DNA of 40,228 bases from Clostridia bacterium (GCA_017471945.1 JAFURH010000035.1:1-40228), one strand, 5' to 3'. Shown: positions 23,229 through 33,084, counted from the stretch's first letter. Notes: a model not told the origin generated them from the letters alone. Program-made: numbers and translations.

Positions 23229-24377
23229 TTATTCCTCCGTTTTCTTTTCCGTTTCTTCGGCGGGAAGCTCGTCCATAAACGGCATTAAAATGCTGTTCTG
23301 AACGTATAAAAATTCGTCTTTGATACGAATCCTGTCGCCGTCGAGTTCGAGATATTTCAAGCTTTCGCGAAGCGCTTTGGGAAAATCCTCCGCCATTTCG
23401 TTACCGAATTTTTGCTTGTATTCTTTAAGCGAAACGCCGTATTTCGTGCGAAGCCCCAGCATAATAAACTCGAATTTTGCCTCCGATTCCGCGACCTTTT
23501 CGCAGGTGATCGCGGGATAAAAGCCCGAAATTATGCATTTCATATATTCGTCGAGCTGGAAAGTATTCGTGAATCGACTACCCTGCATAAACGAGCTTGC
23601 CGAAACGCCGAAGCCGATATATTCGCCGCGCTTCCAATAATTCAAATTGTGCTTGCTCTCGTACCCGGGTACGGCGAAATTGGAAATTTCGTATCGTTCG
23701 TAGCCCTTTTCTTTCAAAAGCTTACAACCGTATTCGTACATTTCCGCGACTTCGTCGGAATCGGGCAGTTCGCCGTTTAAGTAGTCGGTGTAGATCGGCG
23801 TGCCGTCTTCGACGGTCAGCGCGTACATAGAAATATGTTTCGAGCCGCAAACGTGCGCAAGCTCGATCGTTTTTCTAACGTCCTCTTTCGTTTGGTTTTT
23901 CAGCCCGAGCATAACGTCGGTACTGAAATTCTGCCCGTTTAAAAGCTTGGTCGCGTACACGTAGTCGCGGGCGTTATGAATACGCCCCAGATCTTCGAGC
24001 TGTTCGTCGATCGCCGTTTGCAAACCGATGGAAAAACGGTTGATCCCCGCTTCCAGATAAGTTTTTACCTTACTCTCTCCGATCGTGCCCGGGTTGAGCT
24101 CGAGAGTAATTTCCGCATCTTCGGAAAGCTTGAAACATTTTTTGATCTGATTCATTGCGCCGAGAATAAGCTTCGGCGGAATATACGAAGGCGTACCGCC
24201 CCCGAAATATACCGTGTCAAAAGTACGGTCTTTGAGTTCCTCGCCGCGCATTTTAAGTTCCTTATAAAGACACGCCATATACGCTTCCGCATAGTCCACC
24301 TTATCGGGGAAAGAAACGAAATCGCAATACGAACACTTGTGCCTGCAAAAGGGTATATGAATGTAAATACCCGCCAT
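23229..24377 (-). CDS. hemW: Heme chaperone HemW (radical SAM)
   Basis: A 382-residue radical SAM protein with the cluster motif CRHKCSYCDF (Cys 11, 15 and 18). The residue two after the third Cys is Phe, where true HemN oxidases have a fourth Cys, so this is HemW, a heme-transfer factor, and not coproporphyrinogen dehydrogenase. FGGGTPSYI and the C-terminal HemN-type domain are present. It lies 13 bases after lepA, the common lepA-hemW pairing in Firmicutes. Confidence 0.93.
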   Translation of the reverse strand: MAGIYIHIPFCRHKCSYCDFVSFPDKVDYAEAYMACLYKELKMRGEELKDRTFDTVYFGGGTPSYIPPKLILGAMNQIKKCFKLSEDAEITLELNPGTIGESKVKTYLEAGINRFSIGLQTAIDEQLEDLGRIHNARDYVYATKLLNGQNFSTDVMLGLKNQTKEDVRKTIELAHVCGSKHISMYALTVEDGTPIYTDYLNGELPDSDEVAEMYEYGCKLLKEKGYERYEISNFAVPGYESKHNLNYWKRGEYIGFGVSASSFMQGSRFTNTFQLDEYMKCIISGFYPAITCEKVAESEAKFEFIMLGLRTKYGVSLKEYKQKFGNEMAEDFPKALRESLKYLELDGDRIRIKDEFLYVQNSILMPFMDELPAEETEKKTEE

Positions 24378-24390
24378 TTTTTGACTCCTT

Positions 24391-26199
24391 TTAATCCTTA
24401 TTCGTCTTTAAAATTTCCATAAACACTTCAGACGGAACTTCTACGCTACCCACCTGCCGCATACGCTTTTTGCCTTCTTTTTGCTTTTCGAGAAGCTTTC
24501 TTTTACGCGTGATGTCGCCGCCGTAACATTTGGCAAGGACGTCTTTTCTGACCGCTTTGACCGTTTCGCGTGCGATAATTTTCCCGCCGACCGCCGCTTG
24601 CACGGGGATTTCGAAAAGCTGACGGGGAATAGCTTCTTTTAAGTTTTCGCAAAGCGTTCTGCCCCGTTCGTAGGCTCTATCCTCGAAAACGATAATAGAA
24701 AGCGCGTCGCAGATATCGCCGTTTAAGAGGATATCGAGGCGCACGAGCTTGGAGCGTTGATAGCCCGCAAGCTCGTAATCGAAGCTCGCGTAGCCCTTCG
24801 TTCTCGATTTTAAACTATCGAAAAAGTCGTAGACGATCTCGTTTAAAGGCAGAGTGTATTCCAGCTTGACCCTGCGTTCGTCGAGGTAGGTCATATTTTT
24901 GAAGATTCCGCGTTTTTCCTTGCAAAGATCCATTATCTGACCCATATAGTCGGGCGGGGTGAAGATATCCGCTTTAACGATAGGCTCTTCCATATATTCT
25001 ATATCCGAAGGCTCAGGCAAATGCGAAGGATTATCAACGAAAAATTCTTCGCCGTTCGTCTTATGCACGAGGTAACTTACGGAAGGCGCGGTCGTGATGA
25101 TATCGAGGTTAAACTCCCGTTCGATGCGCTCTTGAATGATCTCCATATGCAAAAGCCCCAAGAACCCGCAACGGAAGCCGAACCCGAGTGCAACGGAATT
25201 ATCCGGCTCGAAAATAAGCGCCGCGTCGTTGAGCTGCAATTTGAGTATCGCTTCTTTTAAATCGTTAAATTTACTGCCGTCAAGCGGATAAATACCACAG
25301 AAAACGACGGGTTGTACCTTTTTATAACCCGGCAAAGGTGCGGGCGCGGGTCGGGTTGCGGACGTCACCGTATCGCCCACCGCTACGTCCTGAATGGATT
25401 TGATGGAAGCCGCGATATAGCCGACCTCTCCCGCCGAAAGCCTTTCTTTAGGGAAAAGCCCGGGAGCAAACGCGCCGACTTCGGTCACGTCGTAAACGGT
25501 GTCGGAAAGAAAGGTCTTGATCTTATCCCCGACCTTCACCGTGCCGTCCATTAAGCGGACGAATAAAATTACTCCTTTATAATTATCGTAGTAGCTATCG
25601 AAGATAAGCGCTTTTAAAGGTTGTTCCGTATCGCCCTCGGGCGCGGGGAAATACTGCGTGATCGCTTCGAGAAGATCGCCGATATTCGTGCCCTCTTTTG
25701 CCGAAACGCAAGGCACGCCTTCCGCGTCAAGCCCGATCACTTCTTCGATCTCCTTTTTGACTTCCTCTATCCTTGCGCTCGGCAAGTCGATCTTATTGAT
25801 CACGGGAAGAATTTCAAGGTTGTTTTCGATGGCGAGATACACGTTGGCAAGCGTTTGCGCTTCTACGCCTTGCGTAGCGTCCACGACGAGGATCGCCCCT
25901 TCGCACGCCGCAAGCGAACGGCTGACCTCGTAGGTGAAGTCAACGTGCCCCGGGGTGTCGATCAGATTAAACTCGTATTCTTGTCCGTCTTTCGCCGTAT
26001 AGTACATACGCACGGGGGTGAGTTTGATCGTGATTCCGCGTTCGCGCTCTATGTCCATACTGTCGAGAAGTTGCTCTTCCATATCGCGTTTGGACACCTG
26101 TCCCGTCCGTTCAATCAGACGGTCGGCAAGCGTACTTTTTCCGTGGTCGATATGCGCGATGATACAAAAATTTCTTAAAAGTGTGTTGGGTTTTGCCAT
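24391..26199 (-). CDS. lepA: Elongation factor 4 (LepA), ribosome-associated GTPase
   Basis: LepA is a translational GTPase that acts on ribosomes during initiation or under stress. The G1 motif AHIDHGKST (15-23), the G3 DTPGHVDF and G4 NKID motifs are intact. The C-terminal end, [19 protein letters not shown], is the LepA-specific domain signature. 602 residues is normal. It sits 17 bases after the LysR-type regulator gene and ahead of hemW. Confidence 0.98.
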   Translation of the reverse strand: MAKPNTLLRNFCIIAHIDHGKSTLADRLIERTGQVSKRDMEEQLLDSMDIERERGITIKLTPVRMYYTAKDGQEYEFNLIDTPGHVDFTYEVSRSLAACEGAILVVDATQGVEAQTLANVYLAIENNLEILPVINKIDLPSARIEEVKKEIEEVIGLDAEGVPCVSAKEGTNIGDLLEAITQYFPAPEGDTEQPLKALIFDSYYDNYKGVILFVRLMDGTVKVGDKIKTFLSDTVYDVTEVGAFAPGLFPKERLSAGEVGYIAASIKSIQDVAVGDTVTSATRPAPAPLPGYKKVQPVVFCGIYPLDGSKFNDLKEAILKLQLNDAALIFEPDNSVALGFGFRCGFLGLLHMEIIQERIEREFNLDIITTAPSVSYLVHKTNGEEFFVDNPSHLPEPSDIEYMEEPIVKADIFTPPDYMGQIMDLCKEKRGIFKNMTYLDERRVKLEYTLPLNEIVYDFFDSLKSRTKGYASFDYELAGYQRSKLVRLDILLNGDICDALSIIVFEDRAYERGRTLCENLKEAIPRQLFEIPVQAAVGGKIIARETVKAVRKDVLAKCYGGDITRKRKLLEKQKEGKKRMRQVGSVEVPSEVFMEILKTNKD

Positions 26200-26216
26200 A
26201 AATCGTTTTCCTTACG

Positions 26217-27110
26217 TTATAAACGGATATTAAAAAGGGATAAGAAGCAACGGAGCGCGTACGTCATCGTTCCGTGCTTGGGAAGCAACATTCCCACCGA
26301 ACGAACGGGAAGTATCGGGTCGGTCGTGAGCTGATAAAGGTTCTTTTCCTCGAGATTTTTTACGACGTATTCGCGGGGGATCACGCCGATACCCATACCG
26401 CTTGAAACGAGGCGTTTGAGCATATCCCAGCTCCCCACTTCGACGGCGGGCGTAAGCTCGATGCCGAGGGATTTGCAAAAATTATCGAAAGAGCGCCGCG
26501 CGACGGTGTTGGAATCCAACGTGATGAGCGGATAATTTTTAAGCTTCGTCAGCGGCATTACGTTATGCGTTAACTCGACGAATTTTTCGCCCACGACGAA
26601 GATATCCGTAAGACGCATACAATTGCCGTAAAGTTTGAGCTCGCTATCCGATTCGATCGGCAGATTCACGAACGCCACGTCGCATTGGCGGGCTTTCAGC
26701 TCTTCCACCGTTTTGGGCGTTACGCCCGTGGAAAGCTCGATCTTGACGGCAGGAAATTTCTCGTGAAATTCCACGATCTTTTCCGAGAGGAAGTATTCGA
26801 AAATCGCTTCCGAAGCCCCGATACGGATCGCACCCGTCGCGGACGTGTTGATTTCGGTGAGCAAATCTTCCGCCTCGCCCAAAAGCTCGAGCGCTTGCTC
26901 CACTTTTGCAAAAATAGGTTTTCCCCCTCTTGCGGAAAGTTCCATACCGCGATGAGTGCGGTTAAACAGCGAAACGCCGAGTTGATTTTCAAGTTGCTTG
27001 ATGGATTGCGAAACCGCGGGCTGAGAAATATATAATTCCTCTGCCGCGCGCGTTAAACTGCCGCATTTTGCAACCGTATAAAATACCCTGTATAAATCTA
27101 AATTTACCAT
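26217..27110 (-). CDS. LysR-family transcriptional regulator
   Basis: A 297-residue regulator. The N-terminal winged helix (LYRVFYTVAKCGSLTRAAEELYISQPAVSQSIKQLE, about residues 6-41) is typical LysR, followed by a substrate-binding domain from about residue 88. The inducer and targets are unknown. It is unusual in lying inside a run of housekeeping genes, between mnmE (42-base gap) and lepA (17-base gap), rather than divergent from a target gene. Confidence 0.92.
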   Translation of the reverse strand: MVNLDLYRVFYTVAKCGSLTRAAEELYISQPAVSQSIKQLENQLGVSLFNRTHRGMELSARGGKPIFAKVEQALELLGEAEDLLTEINTSATGAIRIGASEAIFEYFLSEKIVEFHEKFPAVKIELSTGVTPKTVEELKARQCDVAFVNLPIESDSELKLYGNCMRLTDIFVVGEKFVELTHNVMPLTKLKNYPLITLDSNTVARRSFDNFCKSLGIELTPAVEVGSWDMLKRLVSSGMGIGVIPREYVVKNLEEKNLYQLTTDPILPVRSVGMLLPKHGTMTYALRCFLSLFNIRL

Positions 27111-27152
27111 ACTTTTCCCCGATTTTCTTTCGTCCCTTATCTTTTTTTGATT

Positions 27153-28493
27153 TTATTTCCCTACGCAGAATTTGGAGAATATCTCCTCGATGATCGCTTC
27201 CGTCGCCGTTTCGCCCGTGATCTCGCCGAGCGCGTCCCAAGTTTCTTTTACGTCGATTCCGATAATATCGAGCGGCTGACCTTTACAAGCGAAAATCGCT
27301 TTATCCACGCTTTTTTTAGCCCGCGTCAACGCTTCGAAATGCCGTTCCTCGATCAAGAACGCCGCGTCCTCGCTCTGCGAGCCGAAGCTCTTTTCATACA
27401 TAAGTTCTTTGAGCTTCGCGATCCCCTCGCCCGTAACGGCGGAAGTATGCGCGTCCGCGTCCGTCGGCGTGTCGTCGCCCGATAAATCGACTTTATTGAT
27501 AATTTTGATAAGCGGCTTGTCTTTTACCATTGCAAGGACCCGAACATCCTCTTCATCCGTTCCGCTTATAAAATCGGTTACGAAAATCGCAAGGTCAGCT
27601 GATTTTATAATCGATTCCGCGCGTTCGATACCGATATTTTCGATCGCGTCGCCGCTTTCCCGAACGCCCGCCGTATCGTAAAGATTGAACTTGCGTCCTT
27701 TGATCTCGATCGTACCTTCCACGGCGTCGCGGGTCGTACCTGCGATATCCGAAACGATTGCCTTATCGTAACCTAACAGCCTGTTTAACAGCGAGCTTTT
27801 GCCCGTATTCGGCTTGCCGCAGATCGCCACGGTCACGCCCGATTTGATTTTTTTGCCCGTACGATAGCCGCCGATCAGTTCGCCAAGCCGAGCGGAAACG
27901 CTTTTCAGCGCAATTTCCAGCTCGTCGATATGCTGCTCTTCGATATCCTCTTCGGGATAATCCACCGAAGCGTCGATCCCCGCAAGCAGGGTTTTCAGCT
28001 CGGCTTGTAGCAACTTGACCCGCTCGGTAAGTTTTTCACTATACAAAAGGTAGCCCGCTTTGACCTCCGCTTCCGAATCCCCGTTGATCATATCCGCAAG
28101 ACCTTCGGTCGCCGCCAAAGAAAGTTTTCCGTTCAAAAACGCACGGCGGGTAAATTCGCCTTTCCCCGCGCTTTTCGCGCCCAAGGCAAAAGTACGCTTT
28201 AAGATCCCGCGCGCAACGCTTTCGCCGCCGTGACAATGAAATTCTACGATATCCTCGCCCGTGAAGCTTTTGGGCGCTTTAAAATATACGCAAAGTCCGT
28301 AATCGGAAAAATTGCCCGCGTCGATCTGCCCGGGGTACATTCTGTACGGTTCAAACTGCAAAACGCCCGTCTTTCCCACGGGCGTGAACATTTTCGAGGC
28401 AATTTCAAGAGGTGACCTTCCGCTGATACGAATGATCGCGACTCCCCCTTTTCCGTTCGGCGTTGCGATCGCCGAAATATTTTCTTCCAACAC
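27153..28493 (-). CDS. mnmE: tRNA modification GTPase MnmE
   Basis: MnmE with MnmG makes the 5-carboxymethylaminomethyl group on wobble uridine. The N-terminal formyl-THF-binding domain, the G domain (GKPNTGKSSLLN, DTAGVRES, NKVD) and the terminal FCVGK with the conserved Cys are all present. The start is the GTG at 28493, giving MLEENISAIATPNG, because TAGGAG lies seven bases before it; a longer frame beginning with TTG at 28514 would put that site inside the gene. This yields 446 residues. It has its own promoter and heads the run to gltX. Confidence 0.96.
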   Translation of the reverse strand: MLEENISAIATPNGKGGVAIIRISGRSPLEIASKMFTPVGKTGVLQFEPYRMYPGQIDAGNFSDYGLCVYFKAPKSFTGEDIVEFHCHGGESVARGILKRTFALGAKSAGKGEFTRRAFLNGKLSLAATEGLADMINGDSEAEVKAGYLLYSEKLTERVKLLQAELKTLLAGIDASVDYPEEDIEEQHIDELEIALKSVSARLGELIGGYRTGKKIKSGVTVAICGKPNTGKSSLLNRLLGYDKAIVSDIAGTTRDAVEGTIEIKGRKFNLYDTAGVRESGDAIENIGIERAESIIKSADLAIFVTDFISGTDEEDVRVLAMVKDKPLIKIINKVDLSGDDTPTDADAHTSAVTGEGIAKLKELMYEKSFGSQSEDAAFLIEERHFEALTRAKKSVDKAIFACKGQPLDIIGIDVKETWDALGEITGETATEAIIEEIFSKFCVGK

Positions 28494-28546
28494 GGCTTTT
28501 CTCCTACCGCGCAAGGCGGAATTTTAGCTTTATAATCAACGCTTAT

Positions 28547-28576
28547 ATTATACCACAAACGCTTTACTATTGTAAA
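28547..28576 (-). promoter_or_regulatory. Sigma-A promoter for mnmE
   Basis: On the minus strand TTTACA (28571-28576) and TATAAT (28547-28552) with an 18-base spacer, about 50 bases before the GTG start. Confidence 0.7.
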
Positions 28577-28598
28577 CTGTTTAAAAGTTGTTTTTCGC

Positions 28599-28638
28599 AA
28601 AAAAAGACGGAAAATATAACTTTTACTTATTTCCCGTC
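28599..28638 (-). terminator. Intrinsic terminator after the GNPY-repeat membrane protein gene
   Basis: On the minus strand GACGGGAAAT pairs with ATTTTCCGTC (one G-T wobble) around a 13-base loop, followed by seven T residues. It closes the ecfA-ecfT-truA operon. Confidence 0.85.
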
Positions 28639-28665
28639 CCTACTTTTGTTATTCAATTACGACCG

Positions 28666-29601
28666 TCAATTGAAAAAGTCTTCCGAATTGCCCGAATTTT
28701 GATTGTTCGCGCCGTCGATATCCTCAAAGGGCGAATCTCCCTGCGCGTTCTGCCCGTTCCCGCCAAACTCTCCAAAGGGGTCTTGCGGCTGCTGCGGGGC
28801 TTGATTTCCACCGTTTTGCCCTTGATTATACGGATTCCCGTACGGGTTTCCGTACGGATTTCCGTAAGGTCTGCCGTACGGATTGCCGTATTGCTGTTGT
28901 CTGCGGATAAATTCCTCGCGTTTTGCACGCATATACGCTTCGTAGTCGATCGCGCGGTTGTTGCGCACGACGAAAATCGCGATATGGCGAACTACGGGAA
29001 TAAACGCGGGCAAAACCGAAAGGAGAATATAATTTCGCGGGCTGTATTTTCTCATTAACCCTATCAAAAGAATGACCGTAAAGATCATATAAGCAAGATT
29101 GATAAGATCTGCCAGTAAACTGACGGTATTATAATAATTCGAAAGAGTTTGAACGTTCGAGGGCAGATCCGACCAGTAGACACCGTTATTGGAAACGATT
29201 ATTTTATCAGCGTATTGCACGTATAAAATTCCTTCCGTGACGATTTGTACGGCACAAAAAGCGGTCGTGACGATCTGCAAGATCATTACGTACAGTCCTG
29301 TGCGTTTCATTTTATGTCCGAATACGGCACATTCCCCCGCAATCTTTCCAATGAAATAAATATTCACGAACGGCACGAACGCGCGCCATCTTCCGCCGAT
29401 TCCTCGCTCTTTCGCCATCGTATAAAGCCCTACGCCCTGCAAGACGAGAAGTACCGCTAAAATCGCAAACGACAAGCCCAGCGAAAAATAAAAACCCGTA
29501 GGCGTTTGCACGATCGCGATCAACGCACCCTCAGGCGAAGTATGCGCTTCCCCGAAAAAAATTGAAAAAAATTGATAAAGCCAGTAAAGTTCCATAAGCA
29601 T
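28666..29601 (-). CDS. Membrane protein with Gly-Asn-Pro-Tyr repeat C-terminal tail, unknown function
   Basis: About four to five hydrophobic segments lie in the first 210 residues (for example FYFSLGLSFAILAVLLVLQGVGLY and AYMIFTVILLIGLM). The part around AKERGIGGRWRAFVPFVNIYFIGKIAG resembles DUF5684-type small membrane proteins, though this match is uncertain. The tail of about 90 residues is rich in Gly, Asn, Gln and Pro, with repeated GNPY units and an acidic end. The tail probably faces the cytoplasm. ATG at 29601 has no strong ribosome binding site; a second ATG two codons on is equally possible. It lies 34 bases after truA. Confidence 0.75.
   Translation of the reverse strand: MLMELYWLYQFFSIFFGEAHTSPEGALIAIVQTPTGFYFSLGLSFAILAVLLVLQGVGLYTMAKERGIGGRWRAFVPFVNIYFIGKIAGECAVFGHKMKRTGLYVMILQIVTTAFCAVQIVTEGILYVQYADKIIVSNNGVYWSDLPSNVQTLSNYYNTVSLLADLINLAYMIFTVILLIGLMRKYSPRNYILLSVLPAFIPVVRHIAIFVVRNNRAIDYEAYMRAKREEFIRRQQQYGNPYGRPYGNPYGNPYGNPYNQGQNGGNQAPQQPQDPFGEFGGNGQNAQGDSPFEDIDGANNQNSGNSEDFFN
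28831..28890. repeat. Five 12-bp tandem units encoding GNPY-type repeats
   Basis: Units begin at 28831, 28843, 28855, 28867 and 28879 and are variants of cggattcccgta. On the minus strand they encode the tail units GNPY and GRPY of the membrane protein. Confidence 0.9.
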
Positions 29602-29635
29602 TTACCGCGATCGCGGTTCTCCCGTTATTTTAAAG

Positions 29636-30385
29636 TTAAATATATTCCACCTGCATAAGCGTTAAGCCCTTTGCGGGCATCGTTTTCCCGAGAAGCTTTC
29701 TTGCTCCCGTTATAAACGCCCTTTCCAAGCTTTCCGACGTTTTTCTGTTTTCGCATAAATCGATCAACTCGCCCACGAGCGTGCGCACCATATTATATAA
29801 AAAGCCGTTGCCCGTCACGAAAATTTTAATATCCCGACCGCCGAACGAATAAGATTCTTCAATCTCGACCGAATACACCGTTCGCACGGTGGTTTTCACC
29901 GACGAACCCGAAGCGCAAAAGGCTTTGAAATCGTGCTCGCCTTCGAAAAGACGGGCGTATGTTTGTAAGGTTTCCAAACTCGGAAGCCGTTCGACACGCA
30001 CCGCGTAGCGTTCTTTAAGCGGCATTTCCCGCGCCCCTTCGTAGAGCGAATAACAATAGGTTTTTCGTTTTGCGCTACGGTTGCTATCGAATGCTTCGTC
30101 GGCATCCCAGCCTTTAAGTACACGTACGGAAACGGGCAAAAAACGGTTGAGCGCGTCGGGCAATTTTTCGGCGGGGATCGTAAGGGTATCGTCGTCGAAA
30201 TGGCAGACCTGCCCTGCGGCGTGTACGCCCGCGTCCGTTCTGCCGCTCGCCGTCACTCTGATTTCTTTTTCAAACGCCGTTTGTAACGCGTTTTCAAGCA
30301 CTTCCTGCACGGACAATGCGTTTTTCTGCCGTTGCCAACCCGCGTAGTCCGTACCGTCGTAAGAGATCTTCAAAGCATATCGCAT
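29636..30385 (-). CDS. truA: tRNA pseudouridine synthase A
   Basis: TruA converts uridines 38-40 of the tRNA anticodon stem to pseudouridine. The catalytic Asp lies in SGRTDAGVHA (about residue 52). The N-terminus YALKISYDGTDYAGWQRQ is a clear family signature. 249 residues is normal. GAGGAGAGG precedes the ATG at 30385. The ecfA-ecfT-truA order is a common Firmicutes neighbourhood, here 10 bases after ecfT. Confidence 0.97.
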   Translation of the reverse strand: MRYALKISYDGTDYAGWQRQKNALSVQEVLENALQTAFEKEIRVTASGRTDAGVHAAGQVCHFDDDTLTIPAEKLPDALNRFLPVSVRVLKGWDADEAFDSNRSAKRKTYCYSLYEGAREMPLKERYAVRVERLPSLETLQTYARLFEGEHDFKAFCASGSSVKTTVRTVYSVEIEESYSFGGRDIKIFVTGNGFLYNMVRTLVGELIDLCENRKTSESLERAFITGARKLLGKTMPAKGLTLMQVEYI

Positions 30386-30395
30386 ATTCCTCTCC

Positions 30396-31205
30396 TCATA
30401 CGACCGCGGGCAGGTAAACTTTGAGCAAGATCACGCCCGTAACGAGCAACGCCACTAACAAAAACGCGATCAGATCCCGCCAAGCAAAGGTCAATTTTTT
30501 ATATTTCGTACGCTTACCGCCCGAATAGCAACGTGCGTCCATCGCGTCGCCCAGCTCGTCCGCCCTTCTCACCGCGCTGATAATCAGCGGTATGAGCACG
30601 GGAAGAACGGCTTTCACTCGTTTGATCAGCCCGCCCGTTTCAAAGTCCGCGCCGCGCGCTTTCTGCGCGTTCATAATCCGCGAGGTTTCGTCGGTTAAAA
30701 TGGGGATAAACCGAAGCGCGATAGACATTATGAGCGCGAGCTCGTGTACGGGGAAACGAATGAGCTTTAAAGGATATAATAAGCTTTCGATGCCGTCCGT
30801 TAAAGATACGGGCGAGGTCGTGAGAGTTAAAAGCGTAGACGCGAGCACCAACAAAAAGAGCCGAACCGCCAAGAACGCGGCGTATATCAAGCCTTCTTTC
30901 GTGATCGTGAAGATCCACCAACTTGCAAGCACCGTTTTGCCGCTGTAAAAGAACAAGTTCAAAAACGCGGTAAACGCGAGCAAAAACAAAATAGCTTTGA
31001 CGGATTTTAAAAGGCTTTTGACAGGTACTTTCGAAAACGCCGCGACGAGCACGAACAAAAATGCGCAAGCGCCGAGCGCGTAGAAGGTATCCGAGATAAA
31101 CACGGCGACGATAAACGCGATCAAAAATAAGATTTTCGTGCGAGGATCGCATTTGTGGATAAAGGAAGAAGCGGGATAATACTGTCCGAAAGAGACGTCA
31201 TTCAT
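30396..31205 (-). CDS. ecfT: ECF transporter transmembrane component EcfT
   Basis: EcfT is the membrane scaffold of energy-coupling factor vitamin importers. The protein (269 residues) opens YPASSFIHKCDPRTKILFLI, the family start. It has several hydrophobic segments and the coupling-helix Ala-Arg-Gly motif (AQKARGADF) that contacts the ATPase. The start is taken at ATG 31205 because GGAGGG lies eight bases ahead; a GTG 66 bases upstream lies inside ecfA. It overlaps the ecfA stop by eight bases. No substrate-binding S component is encoded in the window, so it likely serves several S proteins (group II). Confidence 0.92.
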   Translation of the reverse strand: MNDVSFGQYYPASSFIHKCDPRTKILFLIAFIVAVFISDTFYALGACAFLFVLVAAFSKVPVKSLLKSVKAILFLLAFTAFLNLFFYSGKTVLASWWIFTITKEGLIYAAFLAVRLFLLVLASTLLTLTTSPVSLTDGIESLLYPLKLIRFPVHELALIMSIALRFIPILTDETSRIMNAQKARGADFETGGLIKRVKAVLPVLIPLIISAVRRADELGDAMDARCYSGGKRTKYKKLTFAWRDLIAFLLVALLVTGVILLKVYLPAVV

Positions 31206-33084
31206 TCGTCTGCCCTCCTTTGCGGTTTTCGCCGCTCGCAAACGCAAGCACTTTGTCCACGAGATCCCCACTCGTAAAGTCGGAACGGATAAAATAACCC
31301 TTTTCTTTGAGTAGGGAAACGGTTTTCGCCGTGAACGGCGCGTCGAGACCGAGCGCGGAAAGTTCGTCGTACTGCTCGAACAAGTCTTGCGGTCTTGCGT
31401 TTAAAACGACCTTTCCTTCCGAGAACACCGCCGCGCGCGTGCAATTTTCGGAAATTTCGTCCATATCGTGGGATACGATGATCACCGTTTTACACCAGTC
31501 TTTATGGATCTTATGCAAAAGCCGCATAATTTCCTCTTTCCCAAGCGGGTCGAGTCCCGCCGCAGGTTCGTCTAAGACGAGGATCTCAGGTTTCGTCACG
31601 ATCACGCCCGCGATGGCAACGCGGCGTTTCTGCCCGCCCGAGAGCTCGAACGGAGAACGGTTCTTGACTTCGTTATAATCCAGCCCCACCGTTTCAATCG
31701 CCTCTTTTACGGCTTCTTCGATTTGCGCCTCGCTAAGCGGCTCAACGGAAAAATTATTCAGTCCGAAAGCAACGTCGGCAAATACCGTTTCGGCAAACAA
31801 CTGATATTCGGGGTATTGAAACACCATTCCCACCTTACTTCTCAGCTCGCGGAAATCCGTCTTTTTATCCGTGAGGTCGTAGCCGTTGACCGTCAAGGTG
31901 ATCGGCGGAGGCGGGGTTTGTCCTTTTTTAAGCTTTTTGGGTTTATATTTCTTTTCCGCGGTCGGCGTTTTCAAAAGCGCGTTCAAGTGCTGAACGAAGG
32001 TAGATTTACCGCTACCCGTATGCCCGATCACGCCGAAAAATTCGCCCGCGCGGATCTGAATATCCACGCCGTTCAACGCGTGCGTGGCAAACGGCGAAGA
32101 AGGATTATAAACGTAGCGCAGATTTTTACAGTATACGCCGCCTTGCCCCAAAGCCATAGACGAATCGGAATATGCGCCGTCCTCTTCTACTCTCGCTGTT
32201 TCACCCGACGTAATCTCCCGCACCGAAAAAGCTTCGGCGATTTCCCGCGCCAACGCTTCGGGCGTTAAACAATCCTTTACGGAAAAGCCGCCGCGCCTTA
32301 AATCACGGCAAATTTTGACGGGCTTGGGAAGGGTGAGATTATACGTTTCGAGTTCTTCTTCGCGGCAAAGGATATCCGAGGGCTTGCCCTGCATTACGAT
32401 CTCGCCGCGGTTCATCACGATCGCCCTGTCGGCAAGCATCGCTTCTTCGGGGAAATGCGTGATCAAAAGTACGGTAATATTTTCTTCTTTTTTGAGTTTT
32501 AAAACGACGTCGAGGACTTCCTTTCTGCCGCGCGGATCAAGCATAGCGGTAGACTCGTCCAAAATCATTATGCGCGGTTTCAACGCAAGTACGCCCGCGA
32601 TCGCGACGCGTTGCTTCTGACCGCCCGATAAACGGGAAGTCGTACCGTTTCTGTATTCTTCCATTCCGACTGCTTTTAAAGCAAAATCGATACGTTCCCC
32701 GATCTCCACCCTCGGCACGCCGATATTTTCAGGTCCGAAAGCTACGTCGTCTTCAACGATGGAAGCGACCGTTTGATTGTCGGGATTCTGAAAGACGATC
32801 CCGACGTTTTTACGGATATTGAAAAGCTGTTTGGAATCGGAAACGTCGAGCCCGAACACGGTGATCTTCCCTTCCGAAGGCGTTAAAAGACCGTTAATGA
32901 GCCTTGCAAGCGTGGATTTCCCGCTCCCGTTATGCCCCAATACGGCGACGAATTCGCCCTCCTCGACTGAAAAATCGATTCCGTTTAACGCAAAAACGCC
33001 TTCGGTGGAGAATGGTTCGTTATTCTCTTCCGAATCGTTCGTTTTATACGAAAAACGTACTTTTTCAAATTCTATTGCCTTCAT
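31198..33084 (-). CDS. ecfA: Fused double ATPase of an ECF transporter (EcfA1-EcfA2 in one chain)
   Basis: Two complete ABC ATPase domains are joined in one 628-residue frame. Domain 1: Walker A GHNGSGKST 50-58, Q-loop at FQNPDNQ, signature LSGGQ 152-156, Walker B IMILDES 172-178. Domain 2: Walker A GHTGSGKST 354-362, Q-loop FQYPEYQ, LSGGQ 481-485, Walker B ILVLDEP 501-507. ECF ATPases are usually two genes, ecfA1 and ecfA2, forming a heterodimer. The linker covers about 250-315, and domain 2 has a Lys/Pro-rich insert at 373-393. It should energise uptake of vitamins or metals with EcfT. The promoter lies about 70 bases upstream. Confidence 0.95.
   Translation of the reverse strand: MKAIEFEKVRFSYKTNDSEENNEPFSTEGVFALNGIDFSVEEGEFVAVLGHNGSGKSTLARLINGLLTPSEGKITVFGLDVSDSKQLFNIRKNVGIVFQNPDNQTVASIVEDDVAFGPENIGVPRVEIGERIDFALKAVGMEEYRNGTTSRLSGGQKQRVAIAGVLALKPRIMILDESTAMLDPRGRKEVLDVVLKLKKEENITVLLITHFPEEAMLADRAIVMNRGEIVMQGKPSDILCREEELETYNLTLPKPVKICRDLRRGGFSVKDCLTPEALAREIAEAFSVREITSGETARVEEDGAYSDSSMALGQGGVYCKNLRYVYNPSSPFATHALNGVDIQIRAGEFFGVIGHTGSGKSTFVQHLNALLKTPTAEKKYKPKKLKKGQTPPPPITLTVNGYDLTDKKTDFRELRSKVGMVFQYPEYQLFAETVFADVAFGLNNFSVEPLSEAQIEEAVKEAIETVGLDYNEVKNRSPFELSGGQKRRVAIAGVIVTKPEILVLDEPAAGLDPLGKEEIMRLLHKIHKDWCKTVIIVSHDMDEISENCTRAAVFSEGKVVLNARPQDLFEQYDELSALGLDAPFTAKTVSLLKEKGYFIRSDFTSGDLVDKVLAFASGENRKGGQTNE

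Noticed and set aside
31206-31271. GTG-initiated longer version of ecfT
   Set aside because: It would overlap the coding end of ecfA by 74 bases, and GGAGGG lies directly before the ATG at 31205, where the family-typical sequence begins.
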